64,000 nt of DNA, taken from the NCBI GenBank assembly GCA_019448385.1, contig JAGTXO010000027.1, positions 393,507 through 457,506 on the forward strand. Direction: 5' to 3'. The position numbers were made by a program, and so were the translations under genes. The stretch is from Diacronema lutheri. Taxonomy: Eukaryota > Haptophyta > Pavlovophyceae > Pavlovales > Pavlovaceae. Within the stretch, counting starts at the first letter, position 1; every line of letters starts with the position of its first letter. The notes under the pieces are model-generated. The model was not told where the DNA came from. It was given only the letters and a program-made list of their open reading frames with translations, and did no database searches. Shown here one piece after another: positions 40,303-53,042 of this stretch.

Positions 40303-41726
40303 ATGGCGCGTGCACGGCGCGGCGCCTTGAGCAAGTTTTACGTCGTCGGTCGGCAGCCTGTGGAAGACGCGTTTGACGGCCCGATGTGGCCGGTGAGAGT
40401 GCCCGGCGTGCCGCGTGGTGAGCGCCTGCACGGCTTGCCGGGCTCGGCGCGCGCCCAGCCAGCCTCCCTCCATCCCGCCGCAAACCGTGCGTGCGCACCC
40501 CGCACACCCGGCGCTGCGCGGCGCGGCGCAGGCGCGAAAAACGAGGGCAGCGCGTGCTACACGACCGTCCTTATGCAATCGCTCTTCGCCCTGAACATGC
40601 TCCGTGCGATGCTTCGCTCCGCTTCGCGCCGTGCCAACAGCGTCGAGAGGGCGCGTTTTCGGGACTTTGGCACGCTGATCGAGGACACCAGGGCGCCGAC
40701 ACGGCTGTGTCTTGTGTCCGTCATCGACGTCATCTCGGGCCGTGGCGCGCGAAGGACGCCGCAGGATGCCGCTGAGTTCTTCCGGTTGCTGCTCGGCCGA
40801 GTGCCCGGGCTCGCTGCGGCCTTTGAAGCCGACACACGCGTCGGGCCAGTGCTCGAGCAGATCGCCGTGCCTTCAGAGGCCGGCGAGGGCATCGCCGTAC
40901 TCGTCAGCGTCGGCGGCGATGCGGCGCGCGCGCTTGCACACGCTCTGGGGGGCGCCGCTGGGCCGCCGCGGGATCGCCACACGAACGCGGGCCACTCGGG
41001 CGTGCTCACGCCAGCCAGCATTGCTGTCGAGGCGCCGCGCACGACGCGCGGCAATGGCTCGCAGTGCAAGAACAACCGCGCGCTCGTGTGCGCGCCGCGG
41101 CTGCTGCTCGGCGGGCGCGACCACCTCCCCGTCGCCGGCGTGGTGCACGTGGGCGAGGGGCCGATGAGCGGGCACCTTGTCGCCATCGTGCTCCGCAACG
41201 AGGCTTGGTTTCCGTGCGACGACTACAACGTGCGGCGGCGCGCACGGTCGCTCGGTGCCGCGACCGGCGGTCGAGCGCAGCCGCGACCGCCCCGTCCTCC
41301 CGCGCGGCACGCGCGCGTGGCCTGAAAGCTCGCGCGCGCGCCTGCCGCACGCACGCGCGTTGCCCGCGCAGATCCACAACGTGCCTGAGTCCGACGCGCT
41401 GGCGTGGGCAAGTGGTGCGAGCATGCTCGTTCACAGCCGGCTCGACGTGGAGCCGTTGGACCCGGCGCTGGGCTCAGCGTCACCGCCGTCGGCCGCATCG
41501 CCTGCGTGGCCGAGCTCGGAGCCCGACGCGCCGACCTTGCCGGCAGCCTGGCCGCGGGTGCGGCAGATGGCAGCGGTGCCAACAGATGCGACGATCGGCA
41601 TCGCGGAGACGGCTGCAGACATCTCTACGGCGGCGATCGGCCCAGCTGCGTGCGAGGCCCGCCAAGTTGTCTCCGTGACGCGCGCATTGCCAACAGCGGT
41701 GAGTGCGTCCTCGTCTCCGGCGGCCG

Positions 41727-41771
<45 letters not shown>

Positions 41772-41947
41772 AACTCTCCCTACCTTCTTCCTCCTTTCGC
41801 ACCTCGCACGCGCACGCCGTCCGCTGTCCGCTGTCCGCGGCCCAAATTGCCTTGCGGAAGCCGAGCAGGCAGAGCCCTGCTTGGATGGCTCCAGCGCGCA
41901 TCTTGTGGATGGCGACGCTGTGGGCGAGCACGGACGCTCAAATGTGA
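40303..41947 (+). CDS. Ubiquitin-specific protease-like (C19) peptidase
   Basis: The Cys box GAKNEGSACYTTVLMQSLF (Cys about residue 85) matches the GLxNxGNTCYxNSxLQxLF signature of USPs. The His box SGHLVAIVLRNEAWFPCDDYN has His about 291 and Asp about 307. Between them lie TPQDAAEFFRLLL, the usual QDAxEFL block. A GTGCGG...GCGCAG intron at 41230-41371 keeps the frame and joins DDYN to IHNVPESDALAWASGASMLV, which looks like the terminal AYxLxY strand. The core is compact, without the zinc-finger insert. After about residue 400 the frame crosses a poly-C run (41733-41757), so the true end is uncertain. USPs remove ubiquitin; here the gene sits inside a mobile-looking block, so it may act on a host ubiquitin-like modifier to protect the element. 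Confidence 0.7.
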
Positions 41948-42764
41948 CCAGTGGCGCGCACGTGCACGTGCGCTAACTGGACGTCGAGCGTGTGCGCCTT
42001 GTCCGCACGTGTGCACTCACGTGCGTCTGCGGCGATCTGCCCGGCGTAGTAGTCCGCGCGCGCGGGAGCCGCGTCGGCAGTAGGAGCAGGATAACGTACT
42101 TGCGCCTGACGAGGACGGCGAGAAGTGCGGCTTTTCGCTCGGGGTCTACCATGCCGCCGAGGTTGGCGCTGGCGCGCGTGAGGCAGTCGGAGCGCGCTGG
42201 GCCCGGGTTGAAGGCCTCACCCCGGGGGACGGGAGGATTCAAGGCGCCGAGCCGCTGCGGGTGCGGCGGGAGGCCCCGGGCGGGTGTGCTAATGCGGCTC
42301 GATGGCCGCCTGCCGGGGGGGGGGGGGGGGGGGGGGAGGGGGGGGGGGGGGGGGGGGGGGGGCGTTGGGCCGCCCGCGGAAACGGAGGTGAGCGTGTGGG
42401 AGCGGCGCGCGTCGGCGCGCGCGGCTGGCGTGCAGCACGGATAAGTCTTGTGTGGACTTCGCGGGGCGGATCCCGGTGCAGGGATTGCCGACGTAGGCCG
42501 CGAGCGCGAGCAGGGCGGGGATGAAGACGGATGATGGGGTTGGGGCCAAGGCCGCCGCACCCGCAGCTATCACGGTGGCAGCGACCGCCACGGTCAGTGC
42601 GAGGCTCGCGTGGCCGCTGCGCGGGCAGCTCGCCCGCCAGGTCCAGGAGGGCCGGCCTGCGGCCTCAGTGCCCAGCGTTGGGCATGTCAGCGTCTGCGTC
42701 TGCGGGCCCGCCACTGCGATGGCGCATTGAGCCTGGCGCACCAAAACGCAATCGGTCCGCCGAT

Positions 42765-42806
<42 letters not shown>

Positions 42807-44711
42807 CGAGGCGTGCGCGGGGGCTTGGGGTGGGCTCCGGGTGCCGGCGCTGTGCCAGCGGCGGGCTTGGTTGACGCCGTCTCGCCGGGGCCCTTGCGCC
42901 TTGCGGCGCGAGCGTCGCGGAGGGGCGTCGGCTGCGCTGGCTCCGCGTCGGCGGTGGCGTGGGGCAGGCTCTTGTGGAGGGCGGAGCGCTCGCGCACGAG
43001 TCGGTTGCCAAGGCGGGCTGTCTGCGTGCCGTTGGGCTGCGCTTGGGCAGGTAGGACCTGCGGCCTCGGGGGCGGGCGGGTTTTCGTGTTGGGCCAGGCG
43101 GCAACGCGCACCGGCCGTGTTCGCGGCCGGCAGGCGGACGTCCGCAGCGGGGCGGAGAATGCGGGTGAAGCGCTTGCACGGGCGCGGTTCGCACCTGGCG
43201 GCCAGGCGATCACGAACCGTTGGGTCGCCCGGCTGTTTGGTGGAGCCGAGGGCAGCAAGGATAGCGAGCTTGGCCGCCTCATCGGTGACGAGCGGCACTG
43301 TTGCCCAGCTCTGTACCTCGAAGCCCTGGATGTGCAGGCGTCGGGGAAGTTCCCGGCAGCGTCGCCTGCGTCCGTCGAGAGGCGGACCGAAGTCGCGCCC
43401 GTGCCCCCGTTGGCGACACCGAGCTCTCGCTCGTTCACACCGGCCCGCCGACGCGGGCGCGTGGTGCGCGCGCGTTGGGTGCGTGTCTGCCTCGAGCAGC
43501 GTGCCCAGTCGCAGTGTGGGCGCGTGTCCGTCTGCCTCAAAACGCCACGTGGAGGGGAAGGCGCGGGGCGGGCTCGCCGAGGAGGTGCCGCCGCTCGCTG
43601 CCACCCGGCGCGGGCTCGGGGCAGCCGTCTTCGGGTGCCGCGCTCTTCGCGCCATGCACGAACGTTCCGCCGCGCTCGCAGCGCGCGAGCGCACACACAG
43701 AGCGCGCGGCGACCCCGGCGGGGGCAGTGCGTCCCGGTGGCACTCGCGGGCGCGCGCCTGGCCTGGGCGCAGCTGGGCGCGTTGCCGCCCGCGCAGCGAG
43801 CCGCCCGCGCGCCTCGCCGCGCGCGCGCTTCGTCGCACGCGTGCGCCCTGCATGCACGCGCACAGCGCGCGGCGGCTCGGCGCAGTGCAAGGCAGAGCGT
43901 GCTGCAACGGTTGCGAGGGCGCGCACGCGCGGCGCGGCGCGCCCCTGTGTGGTCGCCTGCGCGCGGCGCGTGGTCCGGACGCAGCTCGGTGGCGTGATGC
44001 CGTTCGTGCAACACAGTGCGCGTGAGAGCCGCACGTGCACACCTGCAGTGCAACGCGGCATTGCGCGCGTTGCGTGGGCGGAGCGCGGCTGGATGTGCTT
44101 GAGGTCGCGCAGCATGCCGCGCGCCGCGCGCTGTGCGGCGCAGCGAGTCGGCCATGCCCCTGGTCCTCGTCTCCGGGGGGGGGGGGGGGGGGTGGTGGTG
44201 GCAACCAGGATCCGCCAGCGCGTGGTGGGCGCCGTCCAACTCCCAGCCAGGATGCGCCCCGTTCTTCCCCGACACTCTCCGTCCAAACCCGCCGCCCAGC
44301 CTGCCGCCGCACCCGCCGCCAACGCCGCCGCGCACCCATCCGCCGAGCTCACCTCGCGCGCGCTCGCGCTCACGCTGCGCGACGAGGCTGCGCAGGCCGG
44401 CGCGCGGCCGTGCAGAGCAGCGCAGGCCGGCGCGCGGCCGCGCGCGCGCGCTCACGTTGCGGCCGCGCAGCGAGCTTTCGCCGCGTCGCAGCCCCTCCGA
44501 GCAGCCACGATGCACGCCCCCGGAGGACGTTGGCCGCGCTCGGAGGCCGCGCTCGGGCGCGCAAAGAGAGGCGGCGCGGGCAAACGAGTAGGCTCGGCGC
44601 GCTGGCGGGTCCTGGTTGTGGGAGAGCGGGGCATTCTCCAGGGCATCATGTAAATTCTCCCAAGTATCATCCGGGCCGCCATCCGGACACTGACGTGCCC
44701 ACAGTCTGCAG
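41948..44711. other. Stretch with long poly-G runs and no supported gene
   Basis: Poly-G runs lie at 42315-42362 (one interruption), 42766-42806 and 44175-44192. Both strands have long open frames, for example minus-strand 42687-44339 and plus-strand 42531-43997, but none shows a family motif. The part near 43.2-43.45 kb looks the most protein-like on both strands. I leave it unassigned. Confidence 0.4.
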
Positions 44712-47700
44712 ATGGAGGACTCCGTGAAGGACGCTTTGCCCGGCGGGCGGGGCGGCTCGGACAGTTTCTCGCTGGCCCTCAGCACCATTCTGTCGCCGGG
44801 AGATACCCACCCCCACGTGGTCCCATCCACTTGCCTCATCGCCCTGCTGCGTTACGCGGATTTCGGCACGAGCAGGGTTAGGGTGGGCGACACGGGGTGC
44901 TCGCAGCATGCGCTCAAGGTGGCGCTGCGCAACCTGCGCAAAGCATGCGCGGATGCGGACCGGTTTGGGCAGGTGCTCGTGGTCGTGCTACCGCTCTGCC
45001 TCCGCGCGTCCAGCGGCCTCGTGCACTGGACGGCGGCGTACCTGCTCCTCGCGCCGCCCGCGCAGCGCGGCGCGCCGCCCGGCGCCGCGCTCGCCCTGCT
45101 CGCCGATTCGCGCACCTTGGGCAACGGCGAATCGGCGTACGCCACGGCGGCCGGCGTGCTCATCAAGAAGCTTGCGCAGCGCATCGGCAGAACAGCGCCG
45201 CCCATCGATGCCTTCAAGGCGCCCCCGCAGAGTGGGGCCGCGTGTTGCTTCGCCGCGGCAACAGTCGCGGCCGAGGTCGTGGCGAGCGCATCGACGCTCT
45301 ACGGCCGCCGCGCGAGTGTCCTTGTCGACATCAAGAAGGCTTTGGACGCGCGCCTCGCGCGCCTCACGACGGCCGCGTACGAGGAGACCCGCGCGCGCAC
45401 GCTCCGCGCCGCCATCGGCGCTCTGCTCGGCGACCGCGCCAGGCGCTTCGGCCCGTTCACCCGCGAGGCCGCGCGGCTCGCCGAGGCCGCGCGGCTCGCC
45501 GAGGCGTGCGATGCCAGTGTCGGCGGATCCGCGCCCGACGGGCTGCTGCAGGCCGTCGAGGCGGCGCTGCGCGCGCCCGACGACCGCATCGCACGCACGG
45601 CCGCGCTCGACGCGCTCACGGGCGCTGCAGGCCGCGCGCTGTCGACGGCGGCCAGGCCGCGCGGCGCGGCGGCGCCAAGGCCGCCGTCGCGAGCGCCACC
45701 GCCGCGTGCGCCGCAGCGGCGCGCCGCCTCGGCGTGGGGGCCCCGACCATTCAGCAGCCTCGGCGGGGGCGAGGGCGACGGGGACGATGGCGACGCCACC
45801 ACCGCTGACGACGGGGAGGGCGCGGAGGACGGGGACGACGACCCCGCGGGCGCGGCGGCTGCGGCGGTGGCGACGGGCACGGCGGCGACGAGCGCGGTGG
45901 CGGCGGGCGCGGCGCCAACCTCGCCGGCGGCGGCGGACGGCGGTGGCTCGGCGCCGCTCGAACGCCGCTGCGTCTACACTGCGCCTGATGAGGGCGACGC
46001 GGACGCGCGCGTGTACGACGCCAAGGACCCCGAGCAGCTAAAAGCGGGCAGGGCGCGGCCACGGGCGAACAGCGGGCGCGCGCCCGCCGTGGTCGACACG
46101 CTTTTCGCGCACGCGACGGGCACGATCGTCACGCGGCAGCGCACGGAGGGCGTGACCGGCGCGGGCATGCACCACCTCGCCGCCCCGACGCAGGGCGCGG
46201 GGTACGGTACCGTCGTGCGGGCCGAGCTGGGCGAGCCCGGCTTCGCGGGGACGACATGGCACATGACGTCGGGCGTGGAGAACCAGCCGCGCGCGGTACG
46301 AGCGGCCGCGCGCGCGTACGCGCACGACGGCTGGGGCGGCGTGTACAATGCGCACGAGGACTTTGCCGCCTTCGAGGGCTTGCCGCGGCTCGCCGCGCCC
46401 GAATCGCTCGCGGCCATCGCCGGCGGGTCGGCGGACGCGGTGTTCTGCTGGCGGTCCGGCCGGTCCGTCATCGGCGAGGTGACGACGGTTCACTTCAATG
46501 GCGACCGCGCCGCCGCCATCGACCACGCGCGGGCGCTGCGCGTCAGGCCCGATTGGCGCTCGCAGCCCAGGATCTACGAGGCGGCGTGCGGCGCGGAGGG
46601 CACGGTGCTGCTCGTGTGGGTCGTGCCCGACCGTCACAAGAACCCGCGGCTGGACTGGGCGCCGATTCTCGTCGTGATCCACCTGCCCGCCGACCCCGAC
46701 TGGCTCGCGCGCGCCACGCCGGCGATCGCGAAGGCGCGGCGCGAGGTCGAGGACGGACGCGCGCGCGCGGAGGCGCGCGGCGTGCCGCAGCACCTCGCCT
46801 ACACGCTGAGCCCACGCTTCCGAGGCACCGCGCCGCGCGGAGCCGCGCGCGTGCCGCCGCGCCTCGGCGCGAGCGACGCGCGCGAGGCGCGCGCGCTCGC
46901 GGCGCTCGAGCCGGCGCTCATGTTCGCGCCGGCCTGGCGGCGCGCGGTGCGCGCGGCGAGCCGCGCCCCCGGCAGTGGCGCCGCGGCCGTCGAGCGCGCG
47001 CTCGCGCGCCTGCACAACGCGCTCGAGCCCGATGACGAGAGCGCGCCCGAGTCGACGCGCGTCGCGCCGCTCGCCGCCGCGCTCGAGCAGTCGGCGGGCT
47101 GGCCGGCGGGCACGGCGCGCATGGCGGCAAGCGTGACCAAGGGCCCCGGCGTCGGAGATGGCGCAGGTGGCGACGAAGTGACCAAAGTGGAGGAAACGGC
47201 GAAGACGAGCGGCGACGGCTGCACCGGCACGCCTCCTCTGCGCCCGGCCGCGCGCGCGGCCGGCGCGGCGGACGACGGAGGGGCGGCGGTCGTGGCGGGC
47301 GTCGAGGGCGAGCGCGACGCACTCGCCAAGACGGGTGCCGGCGGCTGCGACGACGACGCTCGCGAGCCGCTGTCGGCCGGCAAGCCCGGCGCACTCGCCG
47401 CCGCGGCGACCGTCGGGGGTCTCGGCGAGCTCGTCGGCAGCCTATGCGCGTGGCTGGCGCGCGGCGCGGCTGGCGGCGCCATCGCGGCCATCTCCCCCGG
47501 GACGGCCGCGCGCGGAGCAAACGGCACGCCGCAGCGCGCCGAGCCGCCGGCCGCCGGCGATCCCGTCGCTCCGCACGCGCGCGTCGCCGCTGCGGCGCCC
47601 TTGGCGGGCAGCGCGGCGGCGCCGTCGTCGGCCGCGCGCGACGCGCAGCGCGGCGTCGCGGGAGTCGACGCGGCCGCGCACGCGCACGCGCGCGACGGCA

Positions 47701-50700
47701 GGCGGGCGGCACGGCGGATGCGCGAGCACGAGGGGGCGGTGCACAGGGCCTTCCGCATGTCCCTCTGGCGCGACGCGACGTTTGTCGAGTTCGTTGAGAA
47801 GCTGCGCCCCGACGGCGGCGCGCAGCTGCTCGCGCGCGAGCCCACGCGGCGCGCGGCGGCGGTGCTGTGCGAGCTCGCGCGCGGCCGCGACGGCGCGAGC
47901 GGCGCGGCCGGGCTGCTGCACGAGATGAGAGCCGCCGATGCGCGCGCGCGCGAGGCCGCCAAAGCGGCGGAGGCAGCGCGGCCTGCGCACGGGACGCTGC
48001 GCATCGTGGCAACCGTGGCGCTGGGCGGTGCGGTCTTCGCCGGCATGTCAGCGCTGGTCGTTGCTTGCGCGGCGCGCACGGCGACCGGTGCGCTTTTTGG
48101 GGCCCGCCGCCCGCGGGCGGCCGCGCGCGGAGCCGACGACGCGCTCGGCACGCTGCAGCGCGCCGAGCCGCCGCCCGCCGACAAGGGCAAGCGCAGGCGC
48201 GCCAGAGCCAACGACGACCCCGTCGACGCGGCGCGCAAGGCCGTGGGCAAGGCGGAGGGCAACTGCCGCAAGGCAGCCCGCCGGCTGCACCTCGCTGCAC
48301 TGGGCGAGGAGGAGGCGCAGCAGCGCGTGCTCGACGCCGAGGCGGCGGAGCAGCTGGCGCGCTCGCGCGAGCCGGCCGGCGGCTGGGTAGGCAGCGCGCG
48401 CGCGCGCGCGCGCGCGCGCGCCCCGCCGCGCGCGCGCCCGTCGATTGGCGTGCGCGCAGCGCAGAACGGCGCGCCAGCTCCGTCACCTGCGCGCCGCCGC
48501 GCCCGTGCCCCTCGCGCGCAGGGGCGCCCTGCGGACCTGCGGCTGCAACAGGCGCACTTTGGCATGCGCGAAGATGCCGACGCGGAAGTGCGCCGCGCGC
48601 ACGAGGCGCTGCGCCGGGCGAGACAGGGTGTGGCGTGCGCCAAGGCCAGCGTGCGGCAGATGGAGGCGGCGTTGCTCAACGCGACGCGCTGCGCCACCGC
48701 GGTGCTCGCGCCGCGTGGCGTGCCGGAGGGTGACGAGCAGGCCGCGGCGAGAGAGCAGGCGGCGCTGGACCGGGAGGCGCCGCCGGCCGCGCAACGCGCG
48801 GCGCCGACGGCGCGCTCGCCCTCGGAGCCGCCGTCCGAGTGGGGCCCGCCAGCGGTCGGCCGGCGCCCGACGCCGCGTGCACTGTCGCACGCCGCGGGTC
48901 GCGGGGACGACAACCCGTTTGCGCCGCTCGCAACCGTCAGCGGCGATTGGTCGCCCACGCCGAGCTCGCGCTCGCCGTCCTCGCCGCCGCGGCAGCCGCC
49001 GTCCGACCGCCGCAGCGCGCAGCGTCGCAGCGCGCGCGCGCGGCCGCCGAGGCCGACCGTTTCGCCCGAGGACGCGCTCGCAGCCGAGCGCCAGGCGCGC
49101 GCGCTGTCGGAGCAGGCGGAGCAGAGGCGCGCCAAAAAGGCCGCCGCCAAGGCCGCGCGCCGCGCCGCGCGCGCCGCCGACAAGCGGACGGCGCGCGTCG
49201 TCCACGCGTGCGTAAGCGCCGCCTTGCGGCGCGTCTGCACGAGCGTCGCCACGGGCACGCCGCTCGCCGTGCTCCGCGAGCGCGCCGAGGGGCCGCGCGC
49301 GCCGAAGCCCGCGCCCGCGCCGCCACGCCGCGCAGCGGACGGCGGCCGCGCGCTCCGCCACGCGCGCCGTGCGGCCGCCGCGGCGGCGGAGCGCGAGGCG
49401 GCGGTGGCGGCCGACGCCGACGAGCGGTTCGAGCGGCAGCCCTCCGCCGCCCGGTTCGACGGCGGCGATGGCGGCGGAGGCGGCCACGTCGAGGCGAGCG
49501 CGCGACCGCGCGCCGGCGAGGCCGGCGAGGCTGGCGCGCACGGCGCGCCTGGCGCAGCGGGGCCCCCGGCGGCGTCGCTCGCGTCGCGCAGCCCGTGTGA
49601 TGCGCGCCGCACGGCACGCCTCCCGCACGCACGCGCCGCAGCCACCTGCGCACGCAACGGCGGCTGGGGTGGCAACGTCGGCGGCGACGTGTGCGGCGGT
49701 TGTTTCGGCGGCGGCGGCGTCCGTCGCGACGCCTGCGGCGGCGGCGACGCCACCTGCGGCTGCGGCGATGGCGGCGTCGGTGCTGGCGCTGGCGAGGCCC
49801 CTGCACACGGTGCGCCGGCGCGCGCGACGGCGTCGCGCTTGCTGCGCTTGCTCGGCGCGCCACGCGCCGTGCTCGGTGCGATGGCGCACGCCGCGGCCGT
49901 GTTGGCGCGCGGCGTGGCCGCAGCCGTCGCTGGCGTGCGCGCCGCCGCGCGCGCCGTGCGGCGCGCGCGCCGCCGAGCGCCTCGCGCGCGCCGCACGGCT
50001 GCGCGGCGGGCTCGCGGCCCGCCGATGCGCGACGTCGACGGCGCCCTGCGGCCCTCGCCGTCCTGGTTGCGCACACGCCTCGTCTGCGGCCGGCGCCTCG
50101 CGCCTCTGCGCCGCGCGGGCGCGCGCCCGCCGCCCGCACACGCCGCGCCGAGTTCCCGCGCGCGCGCTGCGCAACCCGACAGCGACGCGCCGGCGTGCGC
50201 GCCGCGGCGCTCGGCGCCTGTCGGTGCGCCGCCGCGCGCGCGTGGCCTGCGCGCGGCGCGCGCACGGCGCTTCCTCGACGTCGCCGGCCGCGCGGCGCGG
50301 AGCGCGCGCCTCGGCGCGCGCATCACGCGCCAGCGCACGCCGGGTTCGCCATCGGAGCCCTGCACGGCCGAGAGCGGCGACGGCGCGGGCGCCGGCGGCG
50401 TCGGCGCGGCGGCGCCTGGCGCGGCGACGATGCGCGCCACCGGCGCGCGCGCAGCGCGCGCTGCGGCGGCGGCGGTCGGTGGCGCCTCGCGTCTCGCGCG
50501 CCGCGCGATGGCAAGCGCCGCCGCCGCTGCCACCTCCATCGCCGGCGCTGCCGCCTCCACCGTCGCCGCCGCCGCCGTTGCCATCGGCGCGGCCGTCACG
50601 TCACCGGCGTTCGCCGCGGCGCGCGGCATGGCGGCCGCATGCGTCGCTGCCTGCGCCCGCCCCACCGCCGCGCAGGCGGCCGCGTCGCGCGCGCTCGGCG

Positions 50701-52969
50701 CGCTCTTCGTGCTCGTCGACGCGGCCGACGCGGCGGGCGACAGCGACGCCGCGCTCGGCGCGCTCGCGGCCGCGGTCGACGCGACGGAGCTGCGCCCGCC
50801 GCCGGCCTTTTGGCGCGCGGGCCGCGCCGCGGCGTACGCACCGCGTCCGCCGCCCCTCGACTCGGCGCGGCCGCGCTACAACCGGCGCGCGCGCGCACCT
50901 AGCCCTCCCGTCGCGGCCGCGCGGCGCAATCTCGCGCGCGCGGTGCGCGAGCTCACGCGCGCCGCGCGCGCTGAGCGCGAGCGCGCGCCGGCGCCGCGCG
51001 GCGCGCGCGGCGGCGTGCTCCACGCGCTGCGCGCGTCGCTCCCCGTGCACGCGCGTGCCGCGCTCGGCACGGACGCGGAGCTGCGCGCGGACATCGCCGC
51101 GTTCGCGCGCGCGCGCCGCGAGCTGCACAGCCTCACCGACGCCGAGGTGGCGGCGCTCGCGCGCCCGGACGGGCCGCCGCTGCCCGTGCGGCTCGCGTGC
51201 ACGGCGGTCGCGCGCGCGCGCGGCGTGACCGTGCTGCTCGACATCGTGCCGCGCGGCGGCGGCGCGCCCGAGCGGCTCGTGTGCCGCGCCCGTCGCCGCG
51301 GCGCCGCCACGCGCACGCCACGGCCGACAGCCGCCGTTATCGCGCGCGCGCCTTGCATAGCGGCGCGCGTTGGCCACACTGAGCCGGCGCGCGCGTGCGC
51401 GGGCGGATCGATCGGGGTCGCGCGCCTCCGTTCAGCGCGCCGCCGCTCTTGGCGTGGGGCGCGGCTCGACGTGCACACCCGCGAGCGGCTGGCCACACCG
51501 GTGCCAGGCCACGTCGTGGCCTGCGCCGCCGCCTCGGCCATCGGCGCGTGCGTCGCTCGCGCGCGGCTTGGGCTTGCACGGCTGGCGCGCGCGTGGCCCT
51601 GCGCCTCCGCTCCACTGGCCGCTGCTGCTGTCGCCTTCGCGCCTGCCGCCGACGGTGTTTTCTGCGCCCCGCTGGGCGCTCCTGCATCCGCCTTCGCGCC
51701 TGCCGCCGACGGTGTTTTCCCCGCCGCACTAGCCGCTGCTGCATCCGCCTTCGCGCCTGCCGCCGATTTTCCCGCCCCACTAGTTGCTCCTGCATTCGCC
51801 TCCGCGCCTGCCACCGACGGCGTTTTCCCCGCCCCACTAGCCGCTGCCGCTGCCGCGTCCGCGCCCGCCGCCGCGGGCGCGTCTTCCGCCCCACCAGCCA
51901 TCGCCGCCGCGCCCGCCGCCAACGCGCGCACCGCCAACGTGCCCGTTGCCAACGAGGCTACCGCCACCGAACCAGCCGCCCTTGAGCTTCCCCTCCAACC
52001 CGCCAACTCGGCGCTGCTTGCGTGGGCGGGCGACGCGGCTGCGCGCCGGCTGGCCGCCGCCGCCGCGAGCGCCGGCCTCCCGCAGGCAGAGGTGGAGCGC
52101 ATCGCCAGCGGCGACATGCTCGCCTCAACCGTCGACGCGTGCTGCGAGGTCGTGCTGCGCGTGCACGGGCAGGCCGGCGGCGGGCATGTCTGCCACGTGC
52201 CGCTCGCCGCGCAACCCGCGGTGTTTCAGGACGACGCCGAGCGCGCCGCGCTGCTGCACCGCCTGCGCAGCGAGGCGACAACGCAGGCTGTCATCGGCGT
52301 GTGGAGCCCGTCGGACGAGCGCGGCGGCGCGGGCGGTGACGACGGCGCGCAGCTCGCCTCCGGCCATTTCACCGCGTTGCGCCTTGTGCGCGTCGCGCGC
52401 GCGGGCGAGCATCGCTACGACGCGGTGCTCGTCGACACGCTCGCGTCGCCCTGCAGGCAGGCGCTCATGCTCGCCAAGGCGATAACTGCCACGCTGCACG
52501 CGGCGGGTCTCGACATTTCGCGCGTGCGCCGCGCGCTGCTGCTCAACGAGGCGGCGCAGCGTGGCGCGACGTGCGGCCTCGCGATAGTGGGCGCGCTCAA
52601 CGACGCGCTCGCCGCGGCGGGCTGCTCGTCCGCGCCGCGCACGTTCAGCGTGGCGGACATGTACGCTGTCGGCGAGCGCCTCCGCGTCGCGCTGACCGGC
52701 GCGGCCAGCGATCGTGCGCCGGGCGGCGTCTGCGCGGTCACGAGCGCGGTGCGCGGCGGGGGCAGCCCCGATCGCGCCGAAACGCCGCCGCAGACGCGCG
52801 GCGCCAAGGCCGCCGCTGGCGTCACCGCCGCCGCCACCGCCGCCGCCACGCCGCCGCCGCCCGCGCTGGGCGCCGCCGCCGCCGCCACCGCCGCCGCCGC
52901 CGCTGCTGCCGCCGCCGTGGCCGCGCCGCCACCGCCGCCACCGCCGCCGCCGGCCGGCGACGCGGGCGA

Positions 52970-53042
<73 letters not shown>

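Noticed and set aside
40391-40531. Intron in the USP gene before the Cys box (GTGAGAGT...GCGCAG)
   Set aside because: Attractive ends, but removing 139 nt breaks the reading phase into the Cys box.
42531-44839. Long frames on both strands between the USP gene and the giant frame
   Set aside because: No recognisable domain, and they cross poly-G runs. Some stretches look protein-like but I cannot choose a strand.
46799-50665. Minus-strand open frame of 1288 codons opposite the giant frame
   Set aside because: It is Ala/Arg/Ser-rich without motifs and mirrors the plus-strand composition; long antisense frames are expected at this GC content.
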